A DNA stretch of 64,000 nucleotides from NCBI GenBank assembly GCA_963764235.1, contig CAVXRO010000009.1, positions 372,001 to 436,000 of the forward strand, written 5' to 3'. The translations under genes were made by a program, and so were the position numbers. Shown piece after piece: positions 7,595 through 16,846 of the stretch (the first letter of the stretch is position 1; each line of letters opens with the position of its first letter). Under the pieces are notes generated by a model. It was not told the origin of the DNA. It worked only from the letters and a program-made list of their open reading frames with translations, and searched no databases. This stretch comes from DATFVA01 sp963764235. Its GTDB lineage: Bacteria; Bacteroidota; Ignavibacteria; Ignavibacteriales; Ignavibacteriaceae.

Positions 7595-9539
7595 TTTCTT
7601 TTTCCGTGAAGTTATGAGCGTAAGCTATATCGTTGATTGAATCAATATGTTCCTGAACGTTATCTTCTGAAATTACATCCGAGTGTTTGCTTATCTCTTT
7701 CGGAATAACATAGGTATTTGTGATCAGAAATTCCTCGCCGCTGATTTTTTCTTCAAGCATCGCATAGGTTTTACGATATAATTCAGCCAGCAGATCGCTT
7801 TTCCAGGAGGTCCACACCGCAGGGTTCACCGCAGATAAATCGGCATATGTAACAAGGTAAAGCAGGTTCAGTTCTTCAGTTGAATTAAACCTTGTAGCAA
7901 AATTATTAAGAGTTTCAGGATCATTAAGGTTCCGTCGGAAAGCGACCTGCTCCATTACCAGGTGGTTTCTTACAAGCAGGGAAACCTTATCAATTTCTTC
8001 TTCGGAATATTGCAGCCGGTGCATGACTGCGGCAGCAACCTCAGCCCCGATAATCTCGTGGCCTGATACATTGATCGGCTTTGCAATATCGTGAAAAAGC
8101 AGTCCCAGGTAAAGAAACTCCCTATTCTTCAGACTGGTGAAAAGCTTCCCGAGCTGTGAGTGCTCACGTTCGAGCTTTTCCACATTCTTAATGGTGACCA
8201 GGGTATGTTCATCAGCAGTATAAAAGTGATAAACTCCGTGCTGCAGAAAACCGATCATATCTTTAAATTCAGGCAGGAAGACTCCCAGCACCCCGAGTTC
8301 ATTCATTGCGGAAAGCGTCTGCCCCACATTTTTCGGGAGCTTCAAGATCTCTCTGAAAAAAACGGAAGATTCCGTTTCGAGAGATGATTTCTGATCCAGT
8401 TTTTCAACTGTAGCTATTATCATTGCACGCAGACTCTCATCAAACCTTGCATTATATAAACCGCGATAATAATAACCCCTGAGAATTGAAGATAAAGTTA
8501 AAACTTTTCCCCCCGTATAAGAGATGATGTTTCCCTTAAAGATATAGTCGTCGTCAAGCTTTATCGAAAGTGTATCGGGGAGAGGATTAACAACCTCCTC
8601 CCGGAACGTCTTTGCCATAGATTTTGAAAACCTATTAATAACATTTGCAGCCGTATAATACCTGTTCATAAAAGTAGATATAGCATCCTCCGAGTTATAA
8701 ATCATCGCGGCAATCTTTTTCTGATCCTGGAATTCCAGCCTGTCGCTTTTCTGTCGATTCATAATATGAAGGATATTACGGACGGTAATTACAAAGTTAT
8801 AGCTTTCCAGCAGTCTCTTGCATTCATTAGGCTTTGTGTATTCATCATCTTTAAGCTGCTGAATAAAGTTCCCGGCCTGGCTCATTTCGTTCTGCTTGTT
8901 TAGGAATGTCCTGTTAACAAGCATATACATCCATTCCACTGCCTGGAAATCTCTCAGCCCTCCCGCAGATAATTTTACATTCGGCTCGAGGATTTTCGGT
9001 GAATCATCGTACTTTTCATATCGGTGCTGGATATCTTCCAGCATCTCGTTTATAAGTTTAACCTTAACTTCCTCAGTTACCGCATCAAGAAGAATGTCGT
9101 TCCATAAAAGGTATATTTTATCATTGCCGAGAAGGAACCTGGTTTCAAAAAATTGAGTGAAAGTATGAAGGTCGCTTTCAATAAACTTCTTTATATCAGA
9201 GAACTCCCTGACTGTATGTGAAACCTCGATACCGTTATCCCATAGTCTGGTTACGAACTCAATAATATCCTTTTCATTTTCAGAAACCGAATCGGTGATG
9301 AACATCAGGTCGATATCAGAATAAGGCGACAGCTCCCGTCTGCTGAAACTTCCCGCGGATGCAAGCGCAAAGTTATATTTGCCGTCGCCAGCCAGGGAAC
9401 GAATAAACTCTTCAACAAGCAGACTGAACGCAAGGCTGAATTTCAATGATGCATTCAAACCTGTGTACTCCGAGAAAAGCTTCTCTTTCTTTACGCTGAA
9501 ATCCTGCTTAATCCTATTTGCTACCTCAAGGGAAACCAT
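7527..9539 (-). CDS. glnD: GlnD, [protein-PII] uridylyltransferase/uridylyl-removing enzyme, 5' part
   Basis: The 670-residue N-terminal part contains the nucleotidyltransferase domain, with GSFSRRELSPYSDIDLMF at residues 63-80 carrying the catalytic DxD (75, 77), the GlnD_UR helical region (LSAGGLRDFQAVEW at about 190), and the HD phosphohydrolase domain (LLFHDIAKP at about 483). In the known system it uridylylates PII in low glutamine and removes UMP in high glutamine. The C-terminal ACT sensors are in the next frame (6959-7594). If the break is real, the enzyme would have lost its glutamine sensor. Its ATG overlaps the stop of queF (TAATG), a coupled arrangement. No PII or ammonium transporter gene is in the window. 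Confidence 0.9.
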   Translation of the reverse strand: MVSLEVANRIKQDFSVKKEKLFSEYTGLNASLKFSLAFSLLVEEFIRSLAGDGKYNFALASAGSFSRRELSPYSDIDLMFITDSVSENEKDIIEFVTRLWDNGIEVSHTVREFSDIKKFIESDLHTFTQFFETRFLLGNDKIYLLWNDILLDAVTEEVKVKLINEMLEDIQHRYEKYDDSPKILEPNVKLSAGGLRDFQAVEWMYMLVNRTFLNKQNEMSQAGNFIQQLKDDEYTKPNECKRLLESYNFVITVRNILHIMNRQKSDRLEFQDQKKIAAMIYNSEDAISTFMNRYYTAANVINRFSKSMAKTFREEVVNPLPDTLSIKLDDDYIFKGNIISYTGGKVLTLSSILRGYYYRGLYNARFDESLRAMIIATVEKLDQKSSLETESSVFFREILKLPKNVGQTLSAMNELGVLGVFLPEFKDMIGFLQHGVYHFYTADEHTLVTIKNVEKLEREHSQLGKLFTSLKNREFLYLGLLFHDIAKPINVSGHEIIGAEVAAAVMHRLQYSEEEIDKVSLLVRNHLVMEQVAFRRNLNDPETLNNFATRFNSTEELNLLYLVTYADLSAVNPAVWTSWKSDLLAELYRKTYAMLEEKISGEEFLITNTYVIPKEISKHSDVISEDNVQEHIDSINDIAYAHNFTEKEIAKHVEEIQKGVSISVSFKRAE

Positions 9540-9889
9540 TACTTCTTATACTCTGCCTTTACTACTGATGATATACCGCCTCTTACATTGAAAGAGGCTG
9601 TAATTAGCATATACCTTGGTTTACACACTTCTACAAGATCGTCAAGTATTTTATTCGTTACACTTTCAAAATATATCCCGTCATCCCTGTATGAATTGAG
9701 ATAAATTTTTAATGATTTTAATTCTATGCACAGTTTATCGGGAATGTATTCAATAACCATAGTGGCAAAATCCGGCTGACCGGTTTTAGGACATACAGAT
9801 GTGAATTCCGGAGCTGTATGAATTACAGAGTAATCCCTGCCGGGATAAGCATTAGCGAATACTTCAAGTAGTTTTAATTTGTCGTTCAT
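9539..9889 (-). CDS. queF: NADPH-dependent 7-cyano-7-deazaguanine reductase (type I QueF)
   Basis: Reduces preQ0 to preQ1 in queuosine synthesis. At 116 residues it is the short, unimodular type. The nucleophile is C33 within PEFTSVCPKTGQPD, and the conserved aspartate D40 follows; the ELKSLKIYLNSYRDDGI block is the QueF family signature. Its start codon overlaps the stop of an 18-codon mini-ORF, and its stop overlaps the start of glnD, both as TAATG. No ribosome binding site of its own is seen. It is downstream of queC; queD and queE are not in the window. Confidence 0.94.
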   Translation of the reverse strand: MNDKLKLLEVFANAYPGRDYSVIHTAPEFTSVCPKTGQPDFATMVIEYIPDKLCIELKSLKIYLNSYRDDGIYFESVTNKILDDLVEVCKPRYMLITASFNVRGGISSVVKAEYKK

Positions 9890-9945
9890 TATCTGGTTTT
9901 ATATTTAGTTAATTTTTTCGGTCTGTTAGTGAAGTAGTCCTTCAT
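9889..9945 (-). CDS. 18-codon leader-like ORF between queC and queF
   Basis: A minus-strand ATG opens 18 codons (MKDYFTNRPKKLTKYKTR) whose TAA overlaps the ATG of queF. The peptide is basic and resembles nothing I know. The exact TAATG junction is the same as the one between queF and glnD. It may only serve to carry ribosomes to queF, which lacks its own binding site, or it may be a chance ORF: 18 codons are not strong evidence. Confidence 0.25.
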   Translation of the reverse strand: MKDYFTNRPKKLTKYKTR

Positions 9946-9988
9946 ACTGAATTTATTTCAGCGTCTTTAACTACAAATTAGTGTTTTT

Positions 9989-10684
9989 TCAGGTATAAAC
10001 TGGTCTTATGTTATATTTTATAGGATCCTCAACACCCGCCTGCTGAAACCCTCGCAATCGCAGCGCGCAGCTGTCGCACTCGCCGCAGGCCTCATCTTCA
10101 TTCTTGTAGCACGACCAGGTAAGATAGAGAGGCGCACCAAGCTCTATACCTTTTTTAACAATTTCCGACTTGGAAAAGTTTATTACCGGTGTTTCTATTT
10201 TAATGTTTGTTTCCGGTTTTGTTCCAGTATTTATCACTTCTTCGAACGCCTTAAAAAATTCAGGGCGGCAGTCGGGGTATCCGGAAGAATCCTCATAAAC
10301 CGCACCTATAAAGATCTTTTCAGCGCCCAGTACTTCTGCCCAACTGGTACAGGCTGATAAAATATTTCCATTTCTGAAAGGGACATAGGATGAGGGAATA
10401 TTTTTATCAGAAAGATCAGCCTTTCTCACCTCCCGGGAAATCTCAGTCAGGGATGAGCCGCCGATTTCTGCCAGGTGTGCATGATCGATTATGAGTCTTT
10501 TATCAACTTTATAAAAATCTGCTATATCATTGAAAGCATTCAGCTCTCTCTTTTCAGTCCTCTGCCCATAGTTAATATGCAGCAGGGCAAGATCATAATT
10601 TCCTGCTGCAATTGCGGTGGTTACGCAGCTGTCCATCCCGCCGCTTAGCGCCACAACAGCGATATTTCTTTTACTTTTTTCCAT
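9989..10684 (-). CDS. queC: 7-cyano-7-deazaguanine synthase
   Basis: Converts 7-carboxy-7-deazaguanine and ammonia to preQ0, using ATP. The PP-loop SGGMDS is at residues 14-19 near the N-terminus, and the zinc-binding cysteine cluster is near the C-terminus (SCYKNEDEACGECDSC). The 231-residue length is typical. It is the first gene of the minus-strand operon that goes on through queF, glnD and murI. A weakly promoter-like AT-rich gap of 179 bases separates it from the divergent pncB. Confidence 0.95.
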   Translation of the reverse strand: MEKSKRNIAVVALSGGMDSCVTTAIAAGNYDLALLHINYGQRTEKRELNAFNDIADFYKVDKRLIIDHAHLAEIGGSSLTEISREVRKADLSDKNIPSSYVPFRNGNILSACTSWAEVLGAEKIFIGAVYEDSSGYPDCRPEFFKAFEEVINTGTKPETNIKIETPVINFSKSEIVKKGIELGAPLYLTWSCYKNEDEACGECDSCALRLRGFQQAGVEDPIKYNIRPVYT

Positions 10685-10863
10685 AATTATCCGGTTAAAA
10701 TAAGAAATTAGAAGCTGTGAAAAAATGAGGAATTACCTGAAAATCATTATATAGTTAAGGGTTTCAGCTGACAAACAAACGGCAGAGATATTGCGTTGCC
10801 GCATTAACTTACCTTCATAATATTTATATTATTAAGTATTCAAAATCACCGAAGAAGGAATTA

Positions 10864-12411
10864 ATGTTAAAAATTTTTGATCAGCGGATAACTGAAGGAA
10901 TTTTATTTACGGATCAGTATGAATTGGTAATGGCGCAGCTGTATTTTAAGATGGGACTGCATGAAAGGAAGGTTCAGTTTGACCACTTCTTCAGGCAATA
11001 TCCCGACTATGGTGTTCATAAAGCAGGGTATTGCATAAACGCAGGACTGGAATGGCTGATCGACTGGATGCAGAACACCCGCACAACTGATAAAGATATT
11101 GAATTGATGGCAGGACAGAAAGGCAGTAACGGCAAGCCGGTTTTTGATAAAGATTTTCTTGAATGGTTCAGGGAAAATGGCAACTTCAGTAAAATTACAC
11201 TCAGGGCAATACCTGAAGGAAGAGTGGTTCATCCTAATGTACCTCTGACAGTGGTTGAAGGCCCGGCCGCAATGACACAGATCCTTGAGACAGCTCTGTT
11301 AAATCAGTTAAATTATCAAATCCTCATCGCAACGAAAGCCTGCAGGATTAATGAGGCCGGACGGCACCAGATGCTTCTTGAATTCGGTATGAGACGTGCT
11401 CACGACCGCGGGGCAAATGCGGGTGTCCGTGCAGCACTTATCGGAGGAGCCGACTTTTCTTCCAATGTCGGGATCTCTCATCTCCTTGGCTATCCTCCCA
11501 AAGGTACACACGCACATAGTATGGTGCAGATGTTTATGGCGCTTGGTATGTCTGAGGAGGAAGCCTTTGAAAAATTTGCTGCACTTTATCCGGCCGATAC
11601 AATACTGCTGGTAGATACAGTTAATACTCTTGAGAGCGGCGTACCTAACGCGATAAAAGTTTTTGAGAATATGAAGAAGAAAGGACAAAAGCCGCTTGGC
11701 GTAAGACTAGATTCCGGAGACCTTGCCTACCTCAGTATTCAAACTGCAAAGCTGTTGAATGAATCAGGCTTTGAAGATGTAAAGATTGTTCTTTCCAACG
11801 AGCTGGATGAAATGAACATCTGGCAGATAATCACACAGATAACTGATGAGGCTCCTAAATACCAGCTTGATCCTGAAGGGATTATTAAAAGGCTGGTTTA
11901 TGGTGTAGGGACAAGGTTGATAACTTCATACGGCGATCCGTCAATTGGCGGAGTGTACAAGCTGGTAGCAGTGACCAATGAAAAAAATGAGTGGCTTCCT
12001 GCTATAAAGATCTCAGAGTCAGCTGAAAAGATCCCCAATCCGGGAAATAAGAAAGTCTGGAGGCTTTATAATTCAAAGGAAAAAGCCAATGCTGATCTTC
12101 TTACACTTGAGGATGAAAGACCAGGTACAGATGAAGATATCATTCTTCATCATGCAACAAGTCAAAGCAAGAAAAGGACTTTAGGAAAAGACCATATCTC
12201 AAAGCTGGAACCATTACTTGAGACCATACTCGATGATGGAAAGCTGGTTTATGAGTTTCCTTCAATTGATGAAATTAGGGAAATAAGAAGGAAAGATATT
12301 GATAGGCTTGATCCCGGAGTAAAAAGACTAATTAATCCTCACTATTACCATGTATCGATTTCAGATAAATTGTACAGGATGAAAATGAACCTGATTGAAA
12401 AAATAACATGA
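10864..12411 (+). CDS. pncB: nicotinate phosphoribosyltransferase
   Basis: Makes nicotinate mononucleotide from nicotinate and PRPP in the NAD salvage route. The 515-residue protein has the family start TDQYELVMAQ, the EFGMRRAHD segment, the GTHAHSMVQ motif with the histidine that is phosphorylated in this family, and the GVRLDSGDLAYLS phosphate-binding block. The start is set by AAGGA four bases before the ATG. It is alone on the plus strand; the DUF421 gene converges on it with an 11-base gap. The Sir2 deacylase at 62 kb consumes NAD but is not linked. Confidence 0.92.
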   Translation: MLKIFDQRITEGILFTDQYELVMAQLYFKMGLHERKVQFDHFFRQYPDYGVHKAGYCINAGLEWLIDWMQNTRTTDKDIELMAGQKGSNGKPVFDKDFLEWFRENGNFSKITLRAIPEGRVVHPNVPLTVVEGPAAMTQILETALLNQLNYQILIATKACRINEAGRHQMLLEFGMRRAHDRGANAGVRAALIGGADFSSNVGISHLLGYPPKGTHAHSMVQMFMALGMSEEEAFEKFAALYPADTILLVDTVNTLESGVPNAIKVFENMKKKGQKPLGVRLDSGDLAYLSIQTAKLLNESGFEDVKIVLSNELDEMNIWQIITQITDEAPKYQLDPEGIIKRLVYGVGTRLITSYGDPSIGGVYKLVAVTNEKNEWLPAIKISESAEKIPNPGNKKVWRLYNSKEKANADLLTLEDERPGTDEDIILHHATSQSKKRTLGKDHISKLEPLLETILDDGKLVYEFPSIDEIREIRRKDIDRLDPGVKRLINPHYYHVSISDKLYRMKMNLIEKIT

Positions 12412-12422
12412 TATGAATTTAT

Positions 12423-12992
12423 TTATTCGAGTTTTATCCTGACAGTCTGTACGCCATTTTCAACTTTGATATCAAAGATTTTCGGTTCGCGGTTATCCTT
12501 TATAAAACTGATTTGACCGTCCCTTTCCAGGTAAGCCTCTCTTATGTTTTCCAGAGATTCCTGATTTATTCCAAGCCGAAGCTGCTCTTTGAGGTCATCT
12601 TCCGAAACATGTCCTTTTTTCATTTCCTTTTGATCAGGCTGATGATCATCAATGATGAGTGATGTTTTACCTTTAACGAGATTGGCAAATCCTTTATGAT
12701 TCAGTGAAACCACTGCGAAAAGCCAGTGCAGCACCACCAGGGTTACACCTGCGGAAATTGTTACAAAGAGAGGTCCTTGTCCGTTTATGGCACGACTGAA
12801 TACCGACCCGATTATAATACCAATGACAAAATCGAAGGCTGTGTTTTTTCCCAGGAACCTTTTATTACCGAACCTGATTATGATAAGGGAAGATATATAA
12901 ATGAAAGCCGCCCTCATCGCCATCTGCCAGAAATTTACGTTTTGAGTATCAAAGCCGAATATATTTGAGAGGATATGATATACTTCATTCAT
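12423..12992 (-). CDS. DUF421 (YetF-like) membrane protein
   Basis: A 189-residue protein with two or three N-terminal transmembrane helices (about residues 20-90), including the family motif FDFVIGIIIGSVFSRA, followed by a soluble C-terminal DUF421 domain that contains the typical LRLGINQESLENIREAYLERDGQISFI. The family is poorly understood and is often linked to membrane stress or spore functions in Firmicutes. GGAGG ten bases upstream fixes the ATG. No operon partner. Confidence 0.85.
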   Translation of the reverse strand: MNEVYHILSNIFGFDTQNVNFWQMAMRAAFIYISSLIIIRFGNKRFLGKNTAFDFVIGIIIGSVFSRAINGQGPLFVTISAGVTLVVLHWLFAVVSLNHKGFANLVKGKTSLIIDDHQPDQKEMKKGHVSEDDLKEQLRLGINQESLENIREAYLERDGQISFIKDNREPKIFDIKVENGVQTVRIKLE

Positions 12993-13084
12993 TCTTAATT
13001 TTCCTCCAGGTTGTTTTAATAAATTATCTTAATTAAAAATGAATGAACCTATTATGACATAAAGGAGTTTGTGACGGGAAGCAA

Positions 13085-15037
13085 TTAATCTCCGACTCTC
13101 TTCCTGAACTTATTCTTTACAAGTTCAATCAGGCTGCCTGCAAGTATCATTTCAACCTGCCTTGCACTCATACTATGTTCTGTCTGAATCTCCAGATTTT
13201 TGGTTTTATTTGTTACAATGATTTTATTTCCTTCTTTAAGTAACTTAACGAGGTTTTCAACTGAAAGTGTATCTCCCTGTTCAACTTTATTTTTATCCTC
13301 AGGATTCACAAAAGTAAGTGGAAGTATCCCGAAGTTGATAAGGTTCTGCCAGTGTATTCTTGCGAAGGATACCGCAATAACCATCCTTAAGCCCAGGTAG
13401 CGCGGGGCCAGCGCTGCGTGCTCACGACTGCTTCCCTGGCCGTAGTTTTCTCCTCCGACCACAATAAAACCCGCTTCCTTGTATTTCAAAGCTCTCTCAT
13501 AAAAAGTTTCATCAACCTGGCCGAAGACAAACTTACTTATCTCGGGAATGTTGCTCCTGTATGGAAGTACCTTAGCCCCTGCCGGCATTATCTCATCAGT
13601 TGAAATATCGTCCTCAACCTTCAACAGCACCACACCCTCAAATTTATCCTGAAGAGGTTCAAAGGGAGGCAACGGTTTTATGTTTGGCCCTTTTTCAAGC
13701 AGGACCTCTTGATTTTGATCTGCGGGCGGAACAAGCATTTCAGTATTAATAATAATTTTATCAGGCTCCTTGAAGTGTGGATAGCTGATACCAAGTGTCC
13801 TGGGGTCTGTAATAACACCTGTAAGGGCGGAAGCTGCGGCAGTTTCCGGCGAACAAAGATAAACTTTGTCTTCTTTTGTACCTGATCTGCCCGGGAAATT
13901 ACGGGGAACAGTACGAAGACTGATTTTATCCGTAGCCGGCGCCTGTCCCATCCCAATACAGCCGTTGCAGCCTGCCTGGTGAAGCCTGGCTCCTGAATGG
14001 ATCAGCTTGCCCAACAGACCGGCCGACATAAGGTTTTCAAGTATCTGGCGCGATGTAGGATTAATATCAAATGAAACCCTGTCGTTAACCTGCTTTCCGT
14101 CTACCATCAATGCAGCAATGGCAAAATCCCTGTATCCGGGGTTTGCCGAGGAACCGATGTAAGCCTGGTAAATCTCATTTCCTGCCTCGTCCCTTACAGG
14201 GACTACTTTGCCGGGACTTCCGGGAAGTGCAATCAATGGTTCAAGTTCAGAAAGATTTATTTCCTCATATTCATCATATTCAGCACCTTCATCGGCAGTA
14301 AGTTCCACCCAGTCATTTTCTCTCTTCTGGGTTTTAAGAAATCTTTTCACTTCTTCATCAGAAGGAAAAACTGTTGTAGTTGCACCAAGTTCCGTTCCCA
14401 TATTAGCGATAACATGCCTGTCCATAGCAGTCAGGTTTTTTAGTCCCGGACCGTAGTACTCAATTATTTTATTTATCCCGCCGTTCACATCGTGTCTTCT
14501 GAGCATTTCAAGTATTACATCCTTTGCAGAAACCCAGTCGGGTAATTTCCCTTTTAATTTCACACCCCAGATTTTGGGCATTTTGATATAGAGAGGCTCT
14601 CCCGCCATCGCCAGTGCAACTTCGAGTCCTCCCGCACCTATTGCGAGCATCCCGAGCGCGCCTCCGGCAGGAGTATGGCTGTCAGATCCAAGCAGAGTCT
14701 TTCCCGGTATCCCAAATCGCTCCATGTGTACAGGGTGGCTTACACCATTGCCGGGACGGCTGAACCAGATCCCGAATTTCTTACACGCGCTTCTAAGGAA
14801 AATATGGTCATCGGGATTCTTAAAATCCTCCTGTATCAGGTTATGATCCACATATTGGGCCGACAACTCAGTCTTCACCCTGTCTATGCGCATAGCCTCG
14901 AACTCAAGCATCACCAGGGTACCGGTTGCATCCTGGGTTAAAGTCTGATCGATTTTTATCCCTATTTCCTCACCGGGAACCATTTTTCCCTCTACAAGGT
15001 GAGATTCTATAAGCTTTTGAGATACGTTCTTTGACAT
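13085..15037 (-). CDS. aconitate hydratase, Aquifex-type
   Basis: A 650-residue aconitase-superfamily enzyme, isomerising citrate to isocitrate in the TCA cycle. The N-terminal domain has LLGSDSHTPAGGALGMLAIGAGG and the Fe-S cysteines of QAGCNGCIGMGQAP (about residues 355-370); the C-terminal swivel domain carries DDISTDEIMPAG and GGENYGQGSSREHAAL. The size and layout match the short putative aconitases first noted in Aquifex rather than the 750-900 residue AcnA/AcnB. It is monocistronic; no ribosome binding site stands out. No other TCA gene is in the window. Confidence 0.87.
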   Translation of the reverse strand: MSKNVSQKLIESHLVEGKMVPGEEIGIKIDQTLTQDATGTLVMLEFEAMRIDRVKTELSAQYVDHNLIQEDFKNPDDHIFLRSACKKFGIWFSRPGNGVSHPVHMERFGIPGKTLLGSDSHTPAGGALGMLAIGAGGLEVALAMAGEPLYIKMPKIWGVKLKGKLPDWVSAKDVILEMLRRHDVNGGINKIIEYYGPGLKNLTAMDRHVIANMGTELGATTTVFPSDEEVKRFLKTQKRENDWVELTADEGAEYDEYEEINLSELEPLIALPGSPGKVVPVRDEAGNEIYQAYIGSSANPGYRDFAIAALMVDGKQVNDRVSFDINPTSRQILENLMSAGLLGKLIHSGARLHQAGCNGCIGMGQAPATDKISLRTVPRNFPGRSGTKEDKVYLCSPETAAASALTGVITDPRTLGISYPHFKEPDKIIINTEMLVPPADQNQEVLLEKGPNIKPLPPFEPLQDKFEGVVLLKVEDDISTDEIMPAGAKVLPYRSNIPEISKFVFGQVDETFYERALKYKEAGFIVVGGENYGQGSSREHAALAPRYLGLRMVIAVSFARIHWQNLINFGILPLTFVNPEDKNKVEQGDTLSVENLVKLLKEGNKIIVTNKTKNLEIQTEHSMSARQVEMILAGSLIELVKNKFRKRVGD

Positions 15038-15294
15038 ATATTCTGCTCATTAAATAGTAAATAGTGTCTAAATGGCTCTTATTACAGGTTATTTCACTCC
15101 AAGTTATGCGTTTACAATATAATAAAAGGATGACCCTGCAGAAGTTCTGTAACGCACTATTTAGGAGCATAGTAGAATTTTATCCAATCAAAAGTTAAAT
15201 TAGAGTATTCACACCTTAAACCATTTTGATTTTTCAGCGGCTTAAGATGTATGGTGGGTCGAAATCAAATCATCATACTCAGCGGGAGGAAGCC

Positions 15295-15591
15295 ATGAAA
15301 ACGTTCATTCTACTTACCAAGTTATCTCCGGAAATCTCTAAGCAGATGAAAGACCGTGCAAGGCTGGGCAGAAACTGGCTTGAGCAGGTAAAGGAAAAAT
15401 GTCCTGAAGTAAAGTTCATAGAGCATTACGCCCTGCTTGGTCCGTTCGATTTTCTGGATATTTACGAAGCACCTGATGAAGAAACCGCGGCAAAGGTTTC
15501 AATGATAAGTCTCTCAAACGGCGCATTTGAAGCACAGAGTCTCATTGCAATCCCTTATAAAAAATTCCTTGACCTGGTGGAAAAAATATGA
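15295..15591 (+). CDS. GYD-domain protein
   Basis: A 98-residue ferredoxin-like small protein of the GYD family: MKTFILLTKLSPE at the start, the LLGPFDFLDIYEAPDEETA core and an FEAQSLIAIPY strand. The frame is open upstream to 15226, but GGGAGGA four bases before this ATG decides the start. Family function is unknown. A second small gene follows after 45 bases. Confidence 0.78.
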   Translation: MKTFILLTKLSPEISKQMKDRARLGRNWLEQVKEKCPEVKFIEHYALLGPFDFLDIYEAPDEETAAKVSMISLSNGAFEAQSLIAIPYKKFLDLVEKI

Positions 15592-15636
15592 TCACAACAG
15601 ATCAATAACAAAACTTTGAGAAAAGGAGATGAGAAA

Positions 15637-16110
15637 ATGGCAATAACAAAACTGAAGGAATTTCTGGATGAAAACAACGTCAGGTATGTAACAGTATCAC
15701 ATTCACCTGCATATACGGCTCAGGAGATAGCGGCGAAGGCGCATCTGCCGGGAAAGGAAATAGCCAAAACAGTACTGGTTAAGGTTGACGGTAAGCTTGC
15801 CATGGCAGTACTGCCCGGATCCTTTAAGATTGATTTTGAAAACCTGAAGAAGGTGCTGGGTTCGGATAGTGTGAGGCTGGCTGATGAGAATGAATTCATC
15901 GACAAATTCCCCGACTGTGAAGTAGGCGCAATGCCTCCATTCGGAAATTTATACGGAGTGGATGTATTTGTGGCAAACAGTCTAGCAGAGGATGAGGAGA
16001 TTGCGTTTAACGCATGCTCACATTCACAGCTCATTAAAATGTCGTATTCAGATTATGAAAAGCTTGTTAAGCCCGTAAGATTAGATTTTGCCTTTCAATC
16101 AAAACTGTAA
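15637..16110 (+). CDS. YbaK/prolyl-tRNA-synthetase-associated domain protein
   Basis: A 157-residue single-domain protein of the YbaK/aminoacyl-tRNA editing superfamily. It has AKTVLVKVDGKLAMAVLPG, the PPFGNLYGVDVFV loop in place of the GGxxP glycine loop, and the CSHSQLIKMSYSDYEKL end that is typical of the ProX/YeaK-like branch, whose characterised members clear Ala- or Ser-tRNA species. AGGAG eight bases upstream supports this ATG rather than a TTG seven codons earlier. Which mischarged tRNA it acts on cannot be told. Confidence 0.82.
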   Translation: MAITKLKEFLDENNVRYVTVSHSPAYTAQEIAAKAHLPGKEIAKTVLVKVDGKLAMAVLPGSFKIDFENLKKVLGSDSVRLADENEFIDKFPDCEVGAMPPFGNLYGVDVFVANSLAEDEEIAFNACSHSQLIKMSYSDYEKLVKPVRLDFAFQSKL

Positions 16111-16231
16111 TTTGTTTATACTGTTTCCGATATCCGGCTGATTTCTGCGGAAAATCAGGGTTTTTATATCTTCTTAAAAACTCTTTATATTACTTTATTA
16201 AAAAATTTCCTAACTAACCGGAAGGTTTCTA

Positions 16232-16750
16232 ATGGCTGCTGCAAAGAAACAAAAAGGAAAAATAATAAAATATTCCCTCCTGATGATTTTCTTATTATTC
16301 ATCGTAATACAATTTATTCCCGTAGATAGAACAAATCCTCCTGTTGTAAGAGAACCCGTTTGGGATTCGCCCAAAACCAGAGCATATGCTGCAAGAGCAT
16401 GCTTCGATTGTCACAGCAATGAAACAAAATGGCCCGCTTATTCGTATGTAGCACCGGTTAGCTGGCTCGTGGCAAGTGATGTGGAAGAAGGAAGAGCCCA
16501 TTTTAATATGTCCGACTGGAAGCCGGGTAAAGGCGATGAATCCGCGAAGGAAGTAAGGGAAGGTGATATGCCGATGTGGCAGTATACTTTAATGCATTCG
16601 GAAGCAAAGCTGACCGATGCAGAGAAAAAAGAATTTATTTCAGGATTGATAGCAACGTTCGGAGAAAAAAAAGAGCACTCGAATAGTAAAGAGACTAACA
16701 ATGAAAAGAGAGATAAGACCATCCGTTTCTCTGATGAGGATGAAGATTAA
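16232..16750 (+). CDS. haem-binding domain (cytochrome c-like) membrane-anchored protein
   Basis: A 172-residue protein with one N-terminal transmembrane helix (about residues 13-30) and a periplasmic haem_bd domain. The covalent haem motif is CFDCH at about residues 57-61, in ACFDCHSNETKWPAYSYVAPVSW, and a distal methionine is likely in GDMPMW. The C-terminal 25 residues are charged and low complexity. GGAAGG sets the start. This family occurs widely in Bacteroidota beside redox enzymes; here MsrB follows, also exported, which suggests an envelope redox role. Confidence 0.85.
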   Translation: MAAAKKQKGKIIKYSLLMIFLLFIVIQFIPVDRTNPPVVREPVWDSPKTRAYAARACFDCHSNETKWPAYSYVAPVSWLVASDVEEGRAHFNMSDWKPGKGDESAKEVREGDMPMWQYTLMHSEAKLTDAEKKEFISGLIATFGEKKEHSNSKETNNEKRDKTIRFSDEDED

Positions 16751-16781
16751 CCAGTATACTAAAGCAATAAGGATGTTATAA

Positions 16782-16803
16782 TTAAGTGATTATTTTCACT
16801 TAA
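16782..16803. promoter_or_regulatory. inverted repeat between the haem protein and msrB
   Basis: TTAAGTGA (16782-16789) and TCACTTAA (16796-16803) form a perfect eight-base inverted repeat, six-base spacer, 43 bases before the msrB start. It could be an operator or a weak terminator of the upstream gene; no T tract of note follows. Confidence 0.35.
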
Positions 16804-16846
16804 AATGATTTTATGTTTGAGGAAAAAGTGAAAGTGAGTTAATATT

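Noticed and set aside
15038..15294. Gap between aconitase and the GYD gene searched for a tRNA or riboswitch
   Set aside because: No cloverleaf, CCA end or known riboswitch core could be seen; the gap is AT-rich with no clear structure.
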